DNA from: Actinomadura sp. NBRC 104412
Lineage (GTDB): Bacteria; Actinomycetota; Actinomycetes; Streptosporangiales; Streptosporangiaceae
NCBI RefSeq assembly: GCF_030269515.1
Contig: NZ_BSTM01000009.1
Span: 1-64,000, forward strand
Direction of reading: 5' to 3'
DNA: 64,000 nucleotides
Part shown: positions 35,283 through 43,315 of the stretch, piece after piece
How the letters are laid out: each line of letters begins with the position of its first letter
How positions within the stretch are numbered: position 1 is the first letter of the stretch
Notes under the pieces: model-generated
What the model was told of the DNA's origin: nothing
The model's input: the letters and a program-made list of their open reading frames with translations, nothing else
Databases searched by the model: none
Made by a program: the position numbers and the translations under genes

Positions 35283-36212
35283 TCACCAAGGCTTCCAATC
35301 CTTGCGGCTCCCGCCATCTCGGAGAGTGCCGATGCGCTTCCAGACCTCCGATGCCACTTGAGCGTTCTCCCCTGCTTTCTGGGCCAGCCACGTCACCATA
35401 AGAAGTTCTCTGGTGTCTCGCATGACGGGATAACCCTCCCACGCCATCACGTCAAAGCCGTACTCCCGCGCGAATGTTGCATACTCCTGTTGCGTATGCC
35501 AGCCAAAATGCTCATAGTAGAGAGCAGTCAAAACCAGATCCCACTCCCGAGGTCCGATCGCAAACCCGTCCAGGTCCATCAGGGTTGGGATGCCGCCTCT
35601 ATCACGCAGCACATTTCCCACGCTGGCATCACCATGGATCACGCCACGGGGCAGGACTGGCTTCAATTCTTTCCATTGAGCTTTCAACCTCGCGAGCCGC
35701 ACCGTCAGAAAGTTCCGATCATCCTCAACCAGACGGGTAGCCGAACGGATGCGATCTTCTGCGCGGCTGAACGGGTCGAGGGCGGGAAGGTCGAGGCCAG
35801 ACGGAGATTCGAGCAGGTGAAGCCTGCGAATTACGTGCGCGATTTCTGCGGTAGACGCCCAATCATCTCCATCATCGGATACCGCCGCCCAGAAGGTGAC
35901 CGGCAGCCCTTCGACGATGACCGGCTGTTCGACGTCGAGGGCACGCACGGCCGGATAGTCGACCGACTCAAGCCAGCGCGCAACCTCGACGCCACGCCTT
36001 GCCTCAGGAAGGTCTTCCGGGCTCCGAGCGATCCGGACCACCACAGGCACCTGGAGGCGGTAGACCGCGTTCGACCCCAGACGCAGGAGCCACGCGCCAT
36101 GTGGGTCCTGCCCTGCCGCTTCACAGGCCAGCCGAAGTATGCGGGCGGTGTTCTCTCGGGTGAAGGATTCCGTCTCGCCCTGCTTGGCGGCAGCTGGTCC
36201 GTGTCCCGTCAT
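35283..36212 (-). CDS. aminoglycoside phosphotransferase-like kinase
   Basis: A 309-residue protein from the ATG at 36212 (MTGHGPAAAK). Kinase motifs: catalytic VIHGDASVGNVL (HGDxxxxN) and the metal Asp in TLMDLDGFAIGPREWDL. The N-lobe beta-strands contain YRLQVPVVVRIARS. Family members phosphorylate small molecules such as aminoglycosides, homoserine or choline; the substrate cannot be read from sequence. It lies outside the conserved AICE backbone next to attR, so it is probably cargo. Three bases separate its stop from the convergent regulator's. Confidence 0.8.
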   Translation of the reverse strand: MTGHGPAAAKQGETESFTRENTARILRLACEAAGQDPHGAWLLRLGSNAVYRLQVPVVVRIARSPEDLPEARRGVEVARWLESVDYPAVRALDVEQPVIVEGLPVTFWAAVSDDGDDWASTAEIAHVIRRLHLLESPSGLDLPALDPFSRAEDRIRSATRLVEDDRNFLTVRLARLKAQWKELKPVLPRGVIHGDASVGNVLRDRGGIPTLMDLDGFAIGPREWDLVLTALYYEHFGWHTQQEYATFAREYGFDVMAWEGYPVMRDTRELLMVTWLAQKAGENAQVASEVWKRIGTLRDGGSRKDWKPW

Positions 36213-36569
36213 GCTTGGCACGCTACCCGCTGCGCTGGCGTCCGCTGGATCTGAGGTGGCCGGACCAAGTGTCCTCACCCCCACGCCTAGCCAGCACGGA
36301 GGTCGAGGGCGAGGTCTGCGCCAGCAACTCGGGTCAGGACTGACCAGAGGTTTCAGGCTCCTGTGGTGGGTCCACGTCAGGTGAACCGGGGACCCTGACC
36401 AAAGGATCCGCAGCGCTCCTCAACAAGGACGCTGCGAGGAGGAGGGGCGCTTGCTCGCTCTGGGGGCGGGAGGGCCTTCAGTCCCGATGGTTCCCCATGT
36501 GTTCCCAAGGAACCTCAGAGACGATGCAGGCGGGGCCTCTGTGAGGCTCCCGCCGCAGGTAGTTCGCTG
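36213..36569. other. gap without genes before attR
   Basis: No coding frame with sensible codon use. The only structure seen is an inverted repeat CGCAGCG (36409-36415) / CGCTGCG (36430-36436). Confidence 0.4.
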
Positions 36570-36613
36570 GCTGGGGTACCAGGACTCGAACCTAGACTAA
36601 CTGAACCAGAATC
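36570..36613. repeat. right attachment site
   Basis: The 44-bp direct repeat inside the intact tRNA-Gln, identical to 19849-19892. Confidence 0.92.
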
Positions 36614-36642
36614 AGTCGTGCTGCCGATTACACCATACCCCA
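36571..36642 (-). tRNA. tRNA-Gln (CTG)
   Basis: A 72-nt cloverleaf on the minus strand: acceptor TGGGGTA/TACCCCA, anticodon loop TTCTGGT (CTG), T-loop TTCGAGT, discriminator G, no encoded CCA. Its 3' half is the integration site of the AICE; insertion restored the gene. Confidence 0.96.
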
Positions 36643-36802
36643 GTGCGGTAAACGGCCCCCGTTGGGGCCGCTCGCGCCTCGAAGAGAATACAGGACCCCG
36701 GAGGCTTGGACCAAAACGATTGGCCCGTGCGCACGGGCGTTCAGCGCGGGAGGCCGGGCGGGTCCTGAGACGGTCACCGGCGCGCGCCGCCGGGGTGTAC
36801 GC

Positions 36803-37567
36803 CTATTCGCGGGCGATGACCCGGTTGGTGAGCTCGCCGATGCCCTCGATGCTCACGGTGACCTCGTCCCCGATCTCCAGGGGGCCGACGCCCGCGGGCG
36901 TGCCGGTCAGGATGACGTCGCCGGGCAGCAGCGTCATCACCTGGCTGACGTACTCGACGAGGGTGGGCACGTCGTGCAGCAGCAGGGAGGTGCGGGCGTC
37001 CTGCTTGGTGACGCCGTTGACGGTGGTCCTGACGGCCAGGTCGGACGGGTCTGCCTCGGTCTCGATCCACGGCCCGAGCGGGCAGAAGGTGTCGAAGCCC
37101 TTGGCCCGGGTCCACTGCCCGTCCTTGCGTTGCAGGTCGCGGGCGGTGACGTCGTTGGCGCAGGTGTAGCCGAGGATGACCTCGCCGGCGCGGGCGGCGG
37201 GCACCTCCCGGCACAGCCGGCCGATCACCACGGCCAGCTCGCCCTCGTAGTCGACGCGCTCGCTGAGCTTGCCGGGGTACGCGATGGCCTCTCCGGGGCC
37301 GATCACCGCGGTGGACGGCTTGCCGAAGATCACCGGCTCGTCGGGCACCTCGCCGCCCATCTCGCGGGCGTGCTCGGCGTAGTTCCTGCCGATCGCGATC
37401 ACCTTGCTGGGCAGGATGGGCGCCAGCAGCCGGACGTCGGCCATGGGGTAGCGCAGGCCGGTGAAGGTGAGCTCTCCGAAGGGGTGGGCCGCGATGGCGG
37501 CGACGGTGTTCTCCTCCACCACCCCGAAGGACACGCCTTCGTCGGTGGTGAACCTCGCGATACGCAT
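36803..37567 (-). CDS. fumarylacetoacetate hydrolase-family protein
   Basis: A 254-residue FAH-fold protein: metal site VDYEGELAVVIG with its Glu pair, IGRNYAEHAREMG, and NDVTARDLQ. Members include acylpyruvases, oxaloacetate tautomerases and homoprotocatechuate isomerase/decarboxylases; the exact reaction is open. The ATG at 37567 is preferred because TACCCT ends seven bases upstream, giving a leaderless transcript. In many actinobacteria this gene stands beside gltX and the tRNA-Glu/Gln cluster near ndgR; gltX is not next to it here. Confidence 0.88.
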   Translation of the reverse strand: MRIARFTTDEGVSFGVVEENTVAAIAAHPFGELTFTGLRYPMADVRLLAPILPSKVIAIGRNYAEHAREMGGEVPDEPVIFGKPSTAVIGPGEAIAYPGKLSERVDYEGELAVVIGRLCREVPAARAGEVILGYTCANDVTARDLQRKDGQWTRAKGFDTFCPLGPWIETEADPSDLAVRTTVNGVTKQDARTSLLLHDVPTLVEYVSQVMTLLPGDVILTGTPAGVGPLEIGDEVTVSIEGIGELTNRVIARE

Positions 37568-37659
37568 GGCCACGAGGGTAGCGTCGGCGCGGCCCGCGCC
37601 CGGCGGCAGGTGAGAACCGGCCGGTAGGTGCGGGCCGCCTTACGGCCGGCCCGCGCCCG

Positions 37660-39183
37660 TCAGAACCCGCAGGGCTTGCCGTTGAGCCGGCACTTCTGCG
37701 GCTGGACGGGTGAGCCCTCCGCGCCGTACTGGATCTCCCAGGTGGCGCCCGGCTGGATGGCCGGGGCGTTCTCCAGGTTGCCGATCTCCACCTGCTCGCC
37801 CTTGCGGACCAGCCGGGCGCCCCAGATGTTCTTCACGTTGGCGTCGGGCACGGTGAAGGTGATCCGCCAGGTGCGCATCGGCTCGCGGCTCCGGTTGGTG
37901 ATGACCAGCTTGCCCTCGAAGTAGCCGGGGTCCCTCTGGACGAGCTGGTAGGTGATCCCCTCACCGTTCACGACCGGCCCGGCGGGAGGCGCGGTGGGCT
38001 CGGGGACGCCGCCGTCGGGAGCCTGCGAGCCGGGGGCTCCGCCGGGAGCGTCGTCCGGAGCGCCGCCGGGTGCCGGGCTTCCGGTCGGCCCGGGGCCGCC
38101 GCCGGGTGCCGGTGCGGTGGCCGCGGGGGACGTCGGTGCCGCGGGCGGGGACGACTGCGAGACGGGTCCCCGCGGGTTGTCGCCATCGGCCATGAGGAAG
38201 GCGACGGCGGCGCCGCCCAGGGCCAGCAGGACCACGACGGCCCCGATGAGGAGGAGGGGCCTGCGCCCCGAGCGTCCGTTCCCGGTCCCCGCGACGGGTC
38301 CGGTGGGCGGCGACATCCCCGGGACGAGCGGTGCCTGCGGAGGCGGAGGAGGCGCCTGCGAGAACGCTGCCTCGGGCGCGGTGGGACCGGCGGAGGGCGG
38401 GACGGGAGCGGCAAGAGGGGGCGACGGCATCGGGGACGCCGCCTGGTGCGGCTCGGTGGGACCGGCGGGCGTCTCGGGAACGGGCGCCGGGGCGGGCGCC
38501 ACCGGTGCTCCCTGCTCGAACGCGGCCTGCTGCCGCCCGGTGGCCTCCTCGGCGCCGAACTGCTCCGTCCACGGCCCCGCCGGAACCTCGGGGGTGGCGG
38601 GCGGGATGGGCGCCACCCGCACGGAGTCGGGCGCGGCCTCGGGGGCCGTCGCGATGGGTGCCGCCTCAGCGGGCGCCGCTTCGGCCGAGGCCGTCTCGGC
38701 GGGGCTCGCCTCGGCCGGGATCTCCTCCGGCTCGGGCCGTACGGCGTCGGTCAGGGTCGGCTTGGGCTCGTCCACCGCGGTGGTCCCCGCCTCGTCCTGC
38801 ACCAGCGCGTAAGGGGGCAGGGGGACGCCCTGGACGGGAGGCGTGGGGTCATCGTCGTCGGGCGCCGGGACGGCCTCGGCCTGGAAGTCGGTCACCGTCG
38901 AGGGCGCCTCGGACCCGCGGTCGTCGTCCACCAGCGTGGCGCCGGCCGCGCCCGCCTCCTCCGGAGGATCGTCGGCCGGGAAGTCCTGCATGGTCGTGTC
39001 CGCGAAGCCGGAACCGGCCGTCCGGTCCACCAGGGTGTCGTCGGCGACGCTCCCGGGGCCGTTCGCGTCGTCGTCCTGGACGGGACCGGCGTACGCGTCC
39101 TGAAGCTTCGGGATCTTGAACTCGGTGGTGTCCTTGTGGTCCGGGGGGACGTACCCGGGCTCCTCGCCGCTCAACTCGGTCAC
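37660..39183 (-). CDS. membrane protein with extracellular CBM2-like domain
   Basis: A 507-residue protein in three parts: a long disordered cytoplasmic region (about 1-305, Ala/Pro/Glu-rich), one span (PLLLIGAVVVLLALGGAAVAFLM in part), and an outer Pro/Gly linker ending in a beta-sandwich of about 105 residues (YQLVQRDPGYFEGKLVITN, WRITFTVPD, TWEIQYGAEG) that resembles CBM2. The topology is N-in/C-out. It may bind a cell-surface polysaccharide. GTG start. Partners unknown. Confidence 0.75.
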   Translation of the reverse strand: MTELSGEEPGYVPPDHKDTTEFKIPKLQDAYAGPVQDDDANGPGSVADDTLVDRTAGSGFADTTMQDFPADDPPEEAGAAGATLVDDDRGSEAPSTVTDFQAEAVPAPDDDDPTPPVQGVPLPPYALVQDEAGTTAVDEPKPTLTDAVRPEPEEIPAEASPAETASAEAAPAEAAPIATAPEAAPDSVRVAPIPPATPEVPAGPWTEQFGAEEATGRQQAAFEQGAPVAPAPAPVPETPAGPTEPHQAASPMPSPPLAAPVPPSAGPTAPEAAFSQAPPPPPQAPLVPGMSPPTGPVAGTGNGRSGRRPLLLIGAVVVLLALGGAAVAFLMADGDNPRGPVSQSSPPAAPTSPAATAPAPGGGPGPTGSPAPGGAPDDAPGGAPGSQAPDGGVPEPTAPPAGPVVNGEGITYQLVQRDPGYFEGKLVITNRSREPMRTWRITFTVPDANVKNIWGARLVRKGEQVEIGNLENAPAIQPGATWEIQYGAEGSPVQPQKCRLNGKPCGF

Positions 39184-39249
39184 CTTCCCATGCGTCGACC
39201 CTGCGTCGGCTCATGAACTCCGACGACCGGGGCGCCGGTCAGGTTCGCC

Positions 39250-39621
39250 TCAGCGCGCCCCCGCCGGTTCCAGCGCGCTGCGCGCGGCGGCCCGCTGGTG
39301 CCGGTCCAGCATGTCGGTGATCATGCCGATGGCGTCGGGACGGGTGGTGTCCATGCCCTCGCTGAGCCAGCGGGTGGCCTCGGCCAGCAGCGGCCTGGCC
39401 GGTCCGGCGGCACGTTCGTCGGCGAGCCGTCCCAGCACGGCGCTGAGCCGGATCGCGGCGCCGGGCCGGCCGCACTCGGCGGCCTGCCGGAACCACCGGG
39501 CGGCGCGCTCCAGGTCGTCCTCCTGCTCGTAGAGCACCCCGAGCCCGTAGGAGACGTCGGCCCAGGACCCTTCGCCGGTGGAGCACCCCGCGCGCTCGGA
39601 CTGCCAGGGACGGACGGACAT
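39250..39621 (-). CDS. Sel1/TPR-like small protein
   Basis: A 123-residue protein from the ATG at 39621 (MSVRPWQSER). It has Sel1-like helices: SYGLGVLYEQEDDLERAARWF and PGAAIRLSAVLGRLADERAA (both quoted in part). Probably a protein-protein adaptor. It is transcribed with the same direction as its neighbours but separated from both. Confidence 0.65.
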   Translation of the reverse strand: MSVRPWQSERAGCSTGEGSWADVSYGLGVLYEQEDDLERAARWFRQAAECGRPGAAIRLSAVLGRLADERAAGPARPLLAEATRWLSEGMDTTRPDAIGMITDMLDRHQRAAARSALEPAGAR

Positions 39622-39789
39622 GCGATCACTCCGGAACGGAATCGGGAACAAGAACCAAGAACTCGGACATGAGGGGACGACGTGGCACCGGGGACTGCCG
39701 CGTCCGCGAGCGCACAACATCATGGCGGTGACCCCGCCCGCCCGCCACCGGTTTCCCCGGTATTCGTGGAATTCCTGCCGGTTGTCCGG

Positions 39790-40071
39790 TCAGCTCGCGA
39801 CGAGATCTTCGTAGTCGGGGTGCCGGGAGATCCATCCCTTGATGAACGGGCACCTGGGCACGACCGCCAGGCCGCGCGCCCGGACGTCGTCCAGCGCGCC
39901 CCTGGCCAGCGCGCTGCCGACACCCTTGCCCTCGTACTCGGCGCCCACTTCGGTGTGGGTGAAAACGATCTTTCCGGGACGGTTCCCGTACTCGGCGAAC
40001 CCGGCCAGCTTGCCGTCCACATGGATCTCGTAGCGGCTCGCCTGGGGGTTGTCGATCACGTCTTCGCTCAT
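39790..40071 (-). CDS. GNAT-like acetyltransferase, NATD1 family
   Basis: A compact 93-residue protein. FTHTEVGAEYEGKGVGSALA is the acetyl-CoA loop region and PRCPFIKGWISRHPDY the typical end. These short proteins are shorter than classic GNATs and lack a known substrate. Confidence 0.85.
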   Translation of the reverse strand: MSEDVIDNPQASRYEIHVDGKLAGFAEYGNRPGKIVFTHTEVGAEYEGKGVGSALARGALDDVRARGLAVVPRCPFIKGWISRHPDYEDLVAS

Positions 40072-40135
40072 GCCGGGGTAATGCTCGCCGCCCCCGAGGA
40101 ATTCCGCGCGCCCGCGGAACCCCCGAGCCGGCGCC

Positions 40136-41713
40136 TCAGCTCGCCTCGTAGCCCGCGTGCAGCAGGCAGTAGGTGACGGCCTCCTCCAGGGCCTGCCAGG
40201 ACGCGGCGATGACGTTGTCCTCGACGCCGACCGTGCCCCACTCGCGCTCGCCGTCGCTGGACTCGATGAGGACGCGGGTACGGGCGCCGGTGCCGTGCGT
40301 CCCCTCCAGTATCCGCACCTTGTAGTCGACCAGCTCCAGCCGGGCCAGCTCGGGGTAGAGGCGGCCGAGGGCGACGCGCAGGGCGTTGTCGAGGGCGTTG
40401 ACCGGCCCGTTGCCCTCCCCGGTCGCGATGATCCGCTCGCCCTTGGCGTGCAGCTTGACGGTGGCCTCGCTGACCATCGACCCGTCCGGGCGGCGCTCGA
40501 CGATGGCGCGCCACGACTCGACCTCGAAGTGCCGCTGCCGTACGCCGGTCAGCTCCTCGCGCAGCAGCAGCTCGAAGGAGGCGTCGGCGGCCTCGAAGGT
40601 GTAGCCGGTGGACTCCAGCTCCTTGACCCGGTCGACGACGACCTTGGCCTTGTCCCCGGACAGGTCGTAGCCCAGCTCGCGTCCCTTGAGCTCGACGGAG
40701 GCGCGCCCGGCCATGCTGGAGACCAGCATCCGCATGTCGTTGCCGACCGCCGCCGGGTCGATGTGCTGGTAGAGGTTGGGATCGACCTTGACCGCCGAGG
40801 CGTGCAGGCCCGCCTTGTGCGCGAACGCCGACAGCCCGACGTACGGCTGCTGGGAGCTGGGGGTGAGGTTGGTGACCTCGGAGATCGCGTGGGCGATCCG
40901 GGTCATCTCGGCGAGCTGGTCGTCGCCGACCAGCCGCATGCCCCGCTTGAGCTGGAGGTTCCCGATGACGGTGAACAGGTTGGCGTTGCCGCTGCGCTCG
41001 CCGTACCCGTTGGCGCAGCCCTGGACGTGGGTGGCGCCGGCCTTCACCGCGGCCAGGGTGTTGGCGACCGCGCAGCCGGAGTCGTCGTGGCAGTGGATGC
41101 CGACGCGGGCGCCCGCCGAGACCACCTCGTGGACGATGTCGGCGAGCTCGTCGGGCAGCATCCCGCCGTTGGTGTCGCACAGCGCGACCACGTCCGCGCC
41201 CGCCTCGGCGGCGGTGCGGACGACCTCCAGCGCGTAGGCGGGGTTGGCCTTGTAGCCGTCGAAGAAGTGCTCGGCGTCCAGGAAGACGCGTTGGCCCTCC
41301 GCGCGCAGGTGGGAGACCGTGTCGCGGATCATCGCGAGGTTCTCCTCCAGGGTCGTGCGGAGGGCCAGCTCGACCTGCCGGTCGTGGCTCTTGGCGACGA
41401 GCGTCACGACCGGCGCGCCGGATTCGCGCAGGGCGGCCACCAGGGGGTCGTCGGCGGCCTTCATCCCGGCCCGGCGGGTCGCGCCGAACGCGGTGAGCTG
41501 CGCGTGCCTCAGGTCGAGCTCGGTACGGGCCCGCCTGAAGAACTCGGTGTCCTTGGGGTTGGCGCCGGGCCAGCCGCCCTCGATGAACCCGACGCCCAGG
41601 TCGTCCAGGTGCCGCGCGACGGCGAGCTTGTCGGCCACGGAGAGGTTGAGCCCCTCCTGCTGCGAGCCGTCCCGCAGCGTGGTGTCGTAGACGTGGAAGG
41701 CGTCACCCTGCAT
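40136..41713 (-). CDS. cimA: citramalate synthase
   Basis: Condenses pyruvate with acetyl-CoA to (R)-citramalate, entering the threonine-independent route to isoleucine. It is a 525-residue member of the isopropylmalate/citramalate synthase family: DTTLRDGSQQEG catalytic motif, metal site HCHDDSG, and a C-terminal regulatory domain (about 400-520) for feedback inhibition. The ATG at 41713 (MQGDAFHVYD) has GAGGGG upstream; the open frame further left reads through the leader. A leader peptide, terminator and NdgR-type palindrome precede it. Confidence 0.92.
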   Translation of the reverse strand: MQGDAFHVYDTTLRDGSQQEGLNLSVADKLAVARHLDDLGVGFIEGGWPGANPKDTEFFRRARTELDLRHAQLTAFGATRRAGMKAADDPLVAALRESGAPVVTLVAKSHDRQVELALRTTLEENLAMIRDTVSHLRAEGQRVFLDAEHFFDGYKANPAYALEVVRTAAEAGADVVALCDTNGGMLPDELADIVHEVVSAGARVGIHCHDDSGCAVANTLAAVKAGATHVQGCANGYGERSGNANLFTVIGNLQLKRGMRLVGDDQLAEMTRIAHAISEVTNLTPSSQQPYVGLSAFAHKAGLHASAVKVDPNLYQHIDPAAVGNDMRMLVSSMAGRASVELKGRELGYDLSGDKAKVVVDRVKELESTGYTFEAADASFELLLREELTGVRQRHFEVESWRAIVERRPDGSMVSEATVKLHAKGERIIATGEGNGPVNALDNALRVALGRLYPELARLELVDYKVRILEGTHGTGARTRVLIESSDGEREWGTVGVEDNVIAASWQALEEAVTYCLLHAGYEAS

Positions 41714-41780
41714 GTCGTTGGTCCCCCTCAGGGTTCTGGCCGTCGCGCCCTTCACCGGTCCCGGAACCTGGAAAGCAAAA

Positions 41781-41812
41781 AGACCCCTCACGGACGTGAG
41801 AGGTCTGCGCGC
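41781..41812 (-). terminator. cimA attenuator terminator
   Basis: On the minus strand AGACCTCTCAC pairs with GTGAGGGGTCT around a short loop and runs into TTTTT, about 70 bp before the cimA ATG. A preceding stem GCGCGCCGGC/GCCGGCGCGC (about 41807-41845) covers the end of the leader peptide frame. Confidence 0.8.
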
Positions 41813-41829
41813 CGGCGGTTGTCCCGTAG

Positions 41830-41871
41830 TCAGCCGGCGCGCCAGCCGATAATCACGAGGCTGCGACGCAT
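41830..41871 (-). CDS. cimA leader peptide
   Basis: The frame MRRSLVIIGWRAG (from ATG 41871) or MLIMRRSLVIIGWRAG (from GTG 41880) has Leu-Val-Ile-Ile in a row, then stops inside the stem that precedes the terminator. Slow translation of these codons when branched-chain tRNAs are uncharged would allow read-through into cimA. The last three residues RAG match the ilvB leader peptide. Confidence 0.72.
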   Translation of the reverse strand: MRRSLVIIGWRAG

Positions 41872-41916
41872 GATGAGCACAGTCTGCCACATGCGCCACC
41901 ACACTTGGGACACGCG

Positions 41917-41932
41917 TCTCACAATGCGAGAC
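41917..41932. promoter_or_regulatory. putative NdgR operator, cimA
   Basis: TCTCACAATGCGAGAC, fitting the TCTCA-N5-YGAGAC palindrome. It lies 37 bp before the GTG of the leader peptide. Confidence 0.65.
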
Positions 41933-42033
41933 GCAACCTCAACCCGCAGCGCATCCGCCCTCCGGAGAGAGAAAGCGCGACCCCGGATTGTGGATAACCG
42001 TAGGCGGACACGCTGCGGATCGGCGTCGGGGGT

Positions 42034-43149
42034 TCAGACGATCTTGTGGACCCAGCCGTAGGGGTCGGGGCGGGTGCCGTACTGGATGCCGATCAGTTCC
42101 TCGCGCAGGCGCATCGCGATGGGGCCGGTCTCGCCGCCGCGGATCGTGAACTCCATGTCCGGGGCCTTGACATGGCCGACCGGGCTGATCACGGCGGCGG
42201 TACCGCAGCCGAACACCTCGGTGATCTCGCCGGACTCGCAGCCTTCCCGCCACTCCTGGACGCTGATCCTGCCCTCCTCGACGGGGATGCCCAGGTCGGG
42301 GGCCAGCTTGAGCATCGAGTCGCGGGTGATGCCGGGCAGCAGCGTGCCGGTGAGCGCGGGCGTGCGCAGGCGCGCGCCCTGGCCGCCGTGCTCGGCGTCG
42401 GTCCCGTACACGAAGAACAGGTTCATCGAGCCGACCTCCTCGACCCAGCGGCGCTCCACCGCGTCGAGCCAGACGACCTGGTCGCAGCCGTGCTCCACGG
42501 CCTGGGCCTGCCCGGCGAACGAGGCGGCGTAGTTGCCGCCGGTCTTGGCCTCGCCGGTGCCGCCGGGGGCGGCGCGGGTGTAGTCGCGCGACAGCCACAC
42601 CGAGACGGGCTTGATGCCGCGGGCGTAGTAGTTCCCGGAGGGGGACGCGATCACCACGAACATGTACTCGTCGGCGGGCTGGTTGACGCCCAGGGCCCGG
42701 GTGGTGGCGAACATGAAGGGACGCAGGTAAAGGCTCTGGCCCTCACGGGTGGGGACCCACTCCCTGTCGGTGCTGACCAGTATCTCCAGGGAGTCCACGA
42801 AGAGCTGCTCGGGAATCTCGGGCATGGCCATCCGCCGGGCCGAGCGGTTCATCCGGGCGGCGTTGGCGTACGGCCGGAACGTCACGATGGTGCCGTCGGC
42901 CTGCCGGTACGCCTTCAGGCCCTCGAACAGCTCCTGGGAGTAGTGGAAGACCTGGCTCGCCGGGTCCATGGGGATCGGGCCGTACGGTTCGAGCCGGGCG
43001 TCGTACCAGCCCTTGCCCTCCTTGTACCGGATGGTGACCATGTGGTCGGTGAAGTGCAGGCCCCAGCCCGGATCGGCGAGGACGCGTTCGCGCTCTTCGG
43101 CCGTCGCGGATCGCTCATTGAGCGTGATCTGGAAGTCCTGGGTGGTCAT
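42034..43149 (-). CDS. ilvE: branched-chain amino-acid aminotransferase
   Basis: Last step for Leu, Ile and Val: transfers an amino group from glutamate to the keto acid using PLP. The 371 residues are the long class-IV form; the PLP Lys is in GEAKTGGNYAAS, with EVGSMNLFFV and FGCGTAAVISPVG as phosphate and substrate contacts. AGAGGA precedes the ATG at 43149. It stands behind leuB, separated by a strong terminator, so it probably has its own promoter. No NdgR-type palindrome was found before it. Confidence 0.97.
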   Translation of the reverse strand: MTTQDFQITLNERSATAEERERVLADPGWGLHFTDHMVTIRYKEGKGWYDARLEPYGPIPMDPASQVFHYSQELFEGLKAYRQADGTIVTFRPYANAARMNRSARRMAMPEIPEQLFVDSLEILVSTDREWVPTREGQSLYLRPFMFATTRALGVNQPADEYMFVVIASPSGNYYARGIKPVSVWLSRDYTRAAPGGTGEAKTGGNYAASFAGQAQAVEHGCDQVVWLDAVERRWVEEVGSMNLFFVYGTDAEHGGQGARLRTPALTGTLLPGITRDSMLKLAPDLGIPVEEGRISVQEWREGCESGEITEVFGCGTAAVISPVGHVKAPDMEFTIRGGETGPIAMRLREELIGIQYGTRPDPYGWVHKIV

Positions 43150-43205
43150 CGTGGGTCCTCTCCCGGATCGCCGACCGCGGCCCCATCGCCGCGCGGCACT
43201 CCTTA

Positions 43206-43229
43206 CTAGTCCATATTGTCGTGCTTCAT
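43206..43229 (-). CDS. possible seven-residue leader ORF before ilvE
   Basis: ATG at 43229 opens MKHDNMD-stop and has a near-perfect ribosome site (AGGAGGAG) eight bases upstream. It ends 56 bp before ilvE. It carries no Leu, Ile or Val, so it is not an attenuator of the usual type. Confidence 0.35.
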   Translation of the reverse strand: MKHDNMD

Positions 43230-43271
43230 CCAGCTCACTCCTCCTATCGCGACGCGCACACGCGAAAACCG

Positions 43272-43302
43272 GGCGCGCCCGTAGGAGGCGCGCCCGGTCA
43301 TG
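43272..43302 (-). terminator. leuB terminator
   Basis: ACCGGGCGCGCC and GGGCGCGCCCGGT pair around TCCTAC and are followed by TTTT on the minus strand, directly past the leuB stop at 43316. Confidence 0.88.
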
Positions 43303-43315
43303 AGCGGACGCGCCG

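Larger units (their letters stand above)
19849..36613. mobile_element. AICE integrated in tRNA-Gln(CTG)
   Basis: Two perfect 44-bp direct repeats, 19849-19892 and 36570-36613, bound a 16.7-kb unit. The right copy is the 3' part of an intact tRNA-Gln; the left copy is a tRNA remnant next to int and xis. The content (tyrosine integrase, Xis, primase-polymerase and DUF3631 replication proteins, one FtsK-like TraB, Spd-like proteins, GntR repressor) is that of pSAM2-type actinomycete elements, which excise, replicate and move as double-stranded DNA. No relaxase is present, as expected for this class. Confidence 0.93.

Noticed and set aside
36643..36802. Expected gltX beside tRNA-Gln and the FAH gene
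   Set aside because: The gap is only 160 bp and holds no synthetase sequence; its absence alone is not evidence for loss from the genome.
40136..41902. A longer CimA starting upstream of 41713
   Set aside because: The extra residues are encoded by the terminator and leader region and lack a ribosome site; the ATG at 41713 has one.
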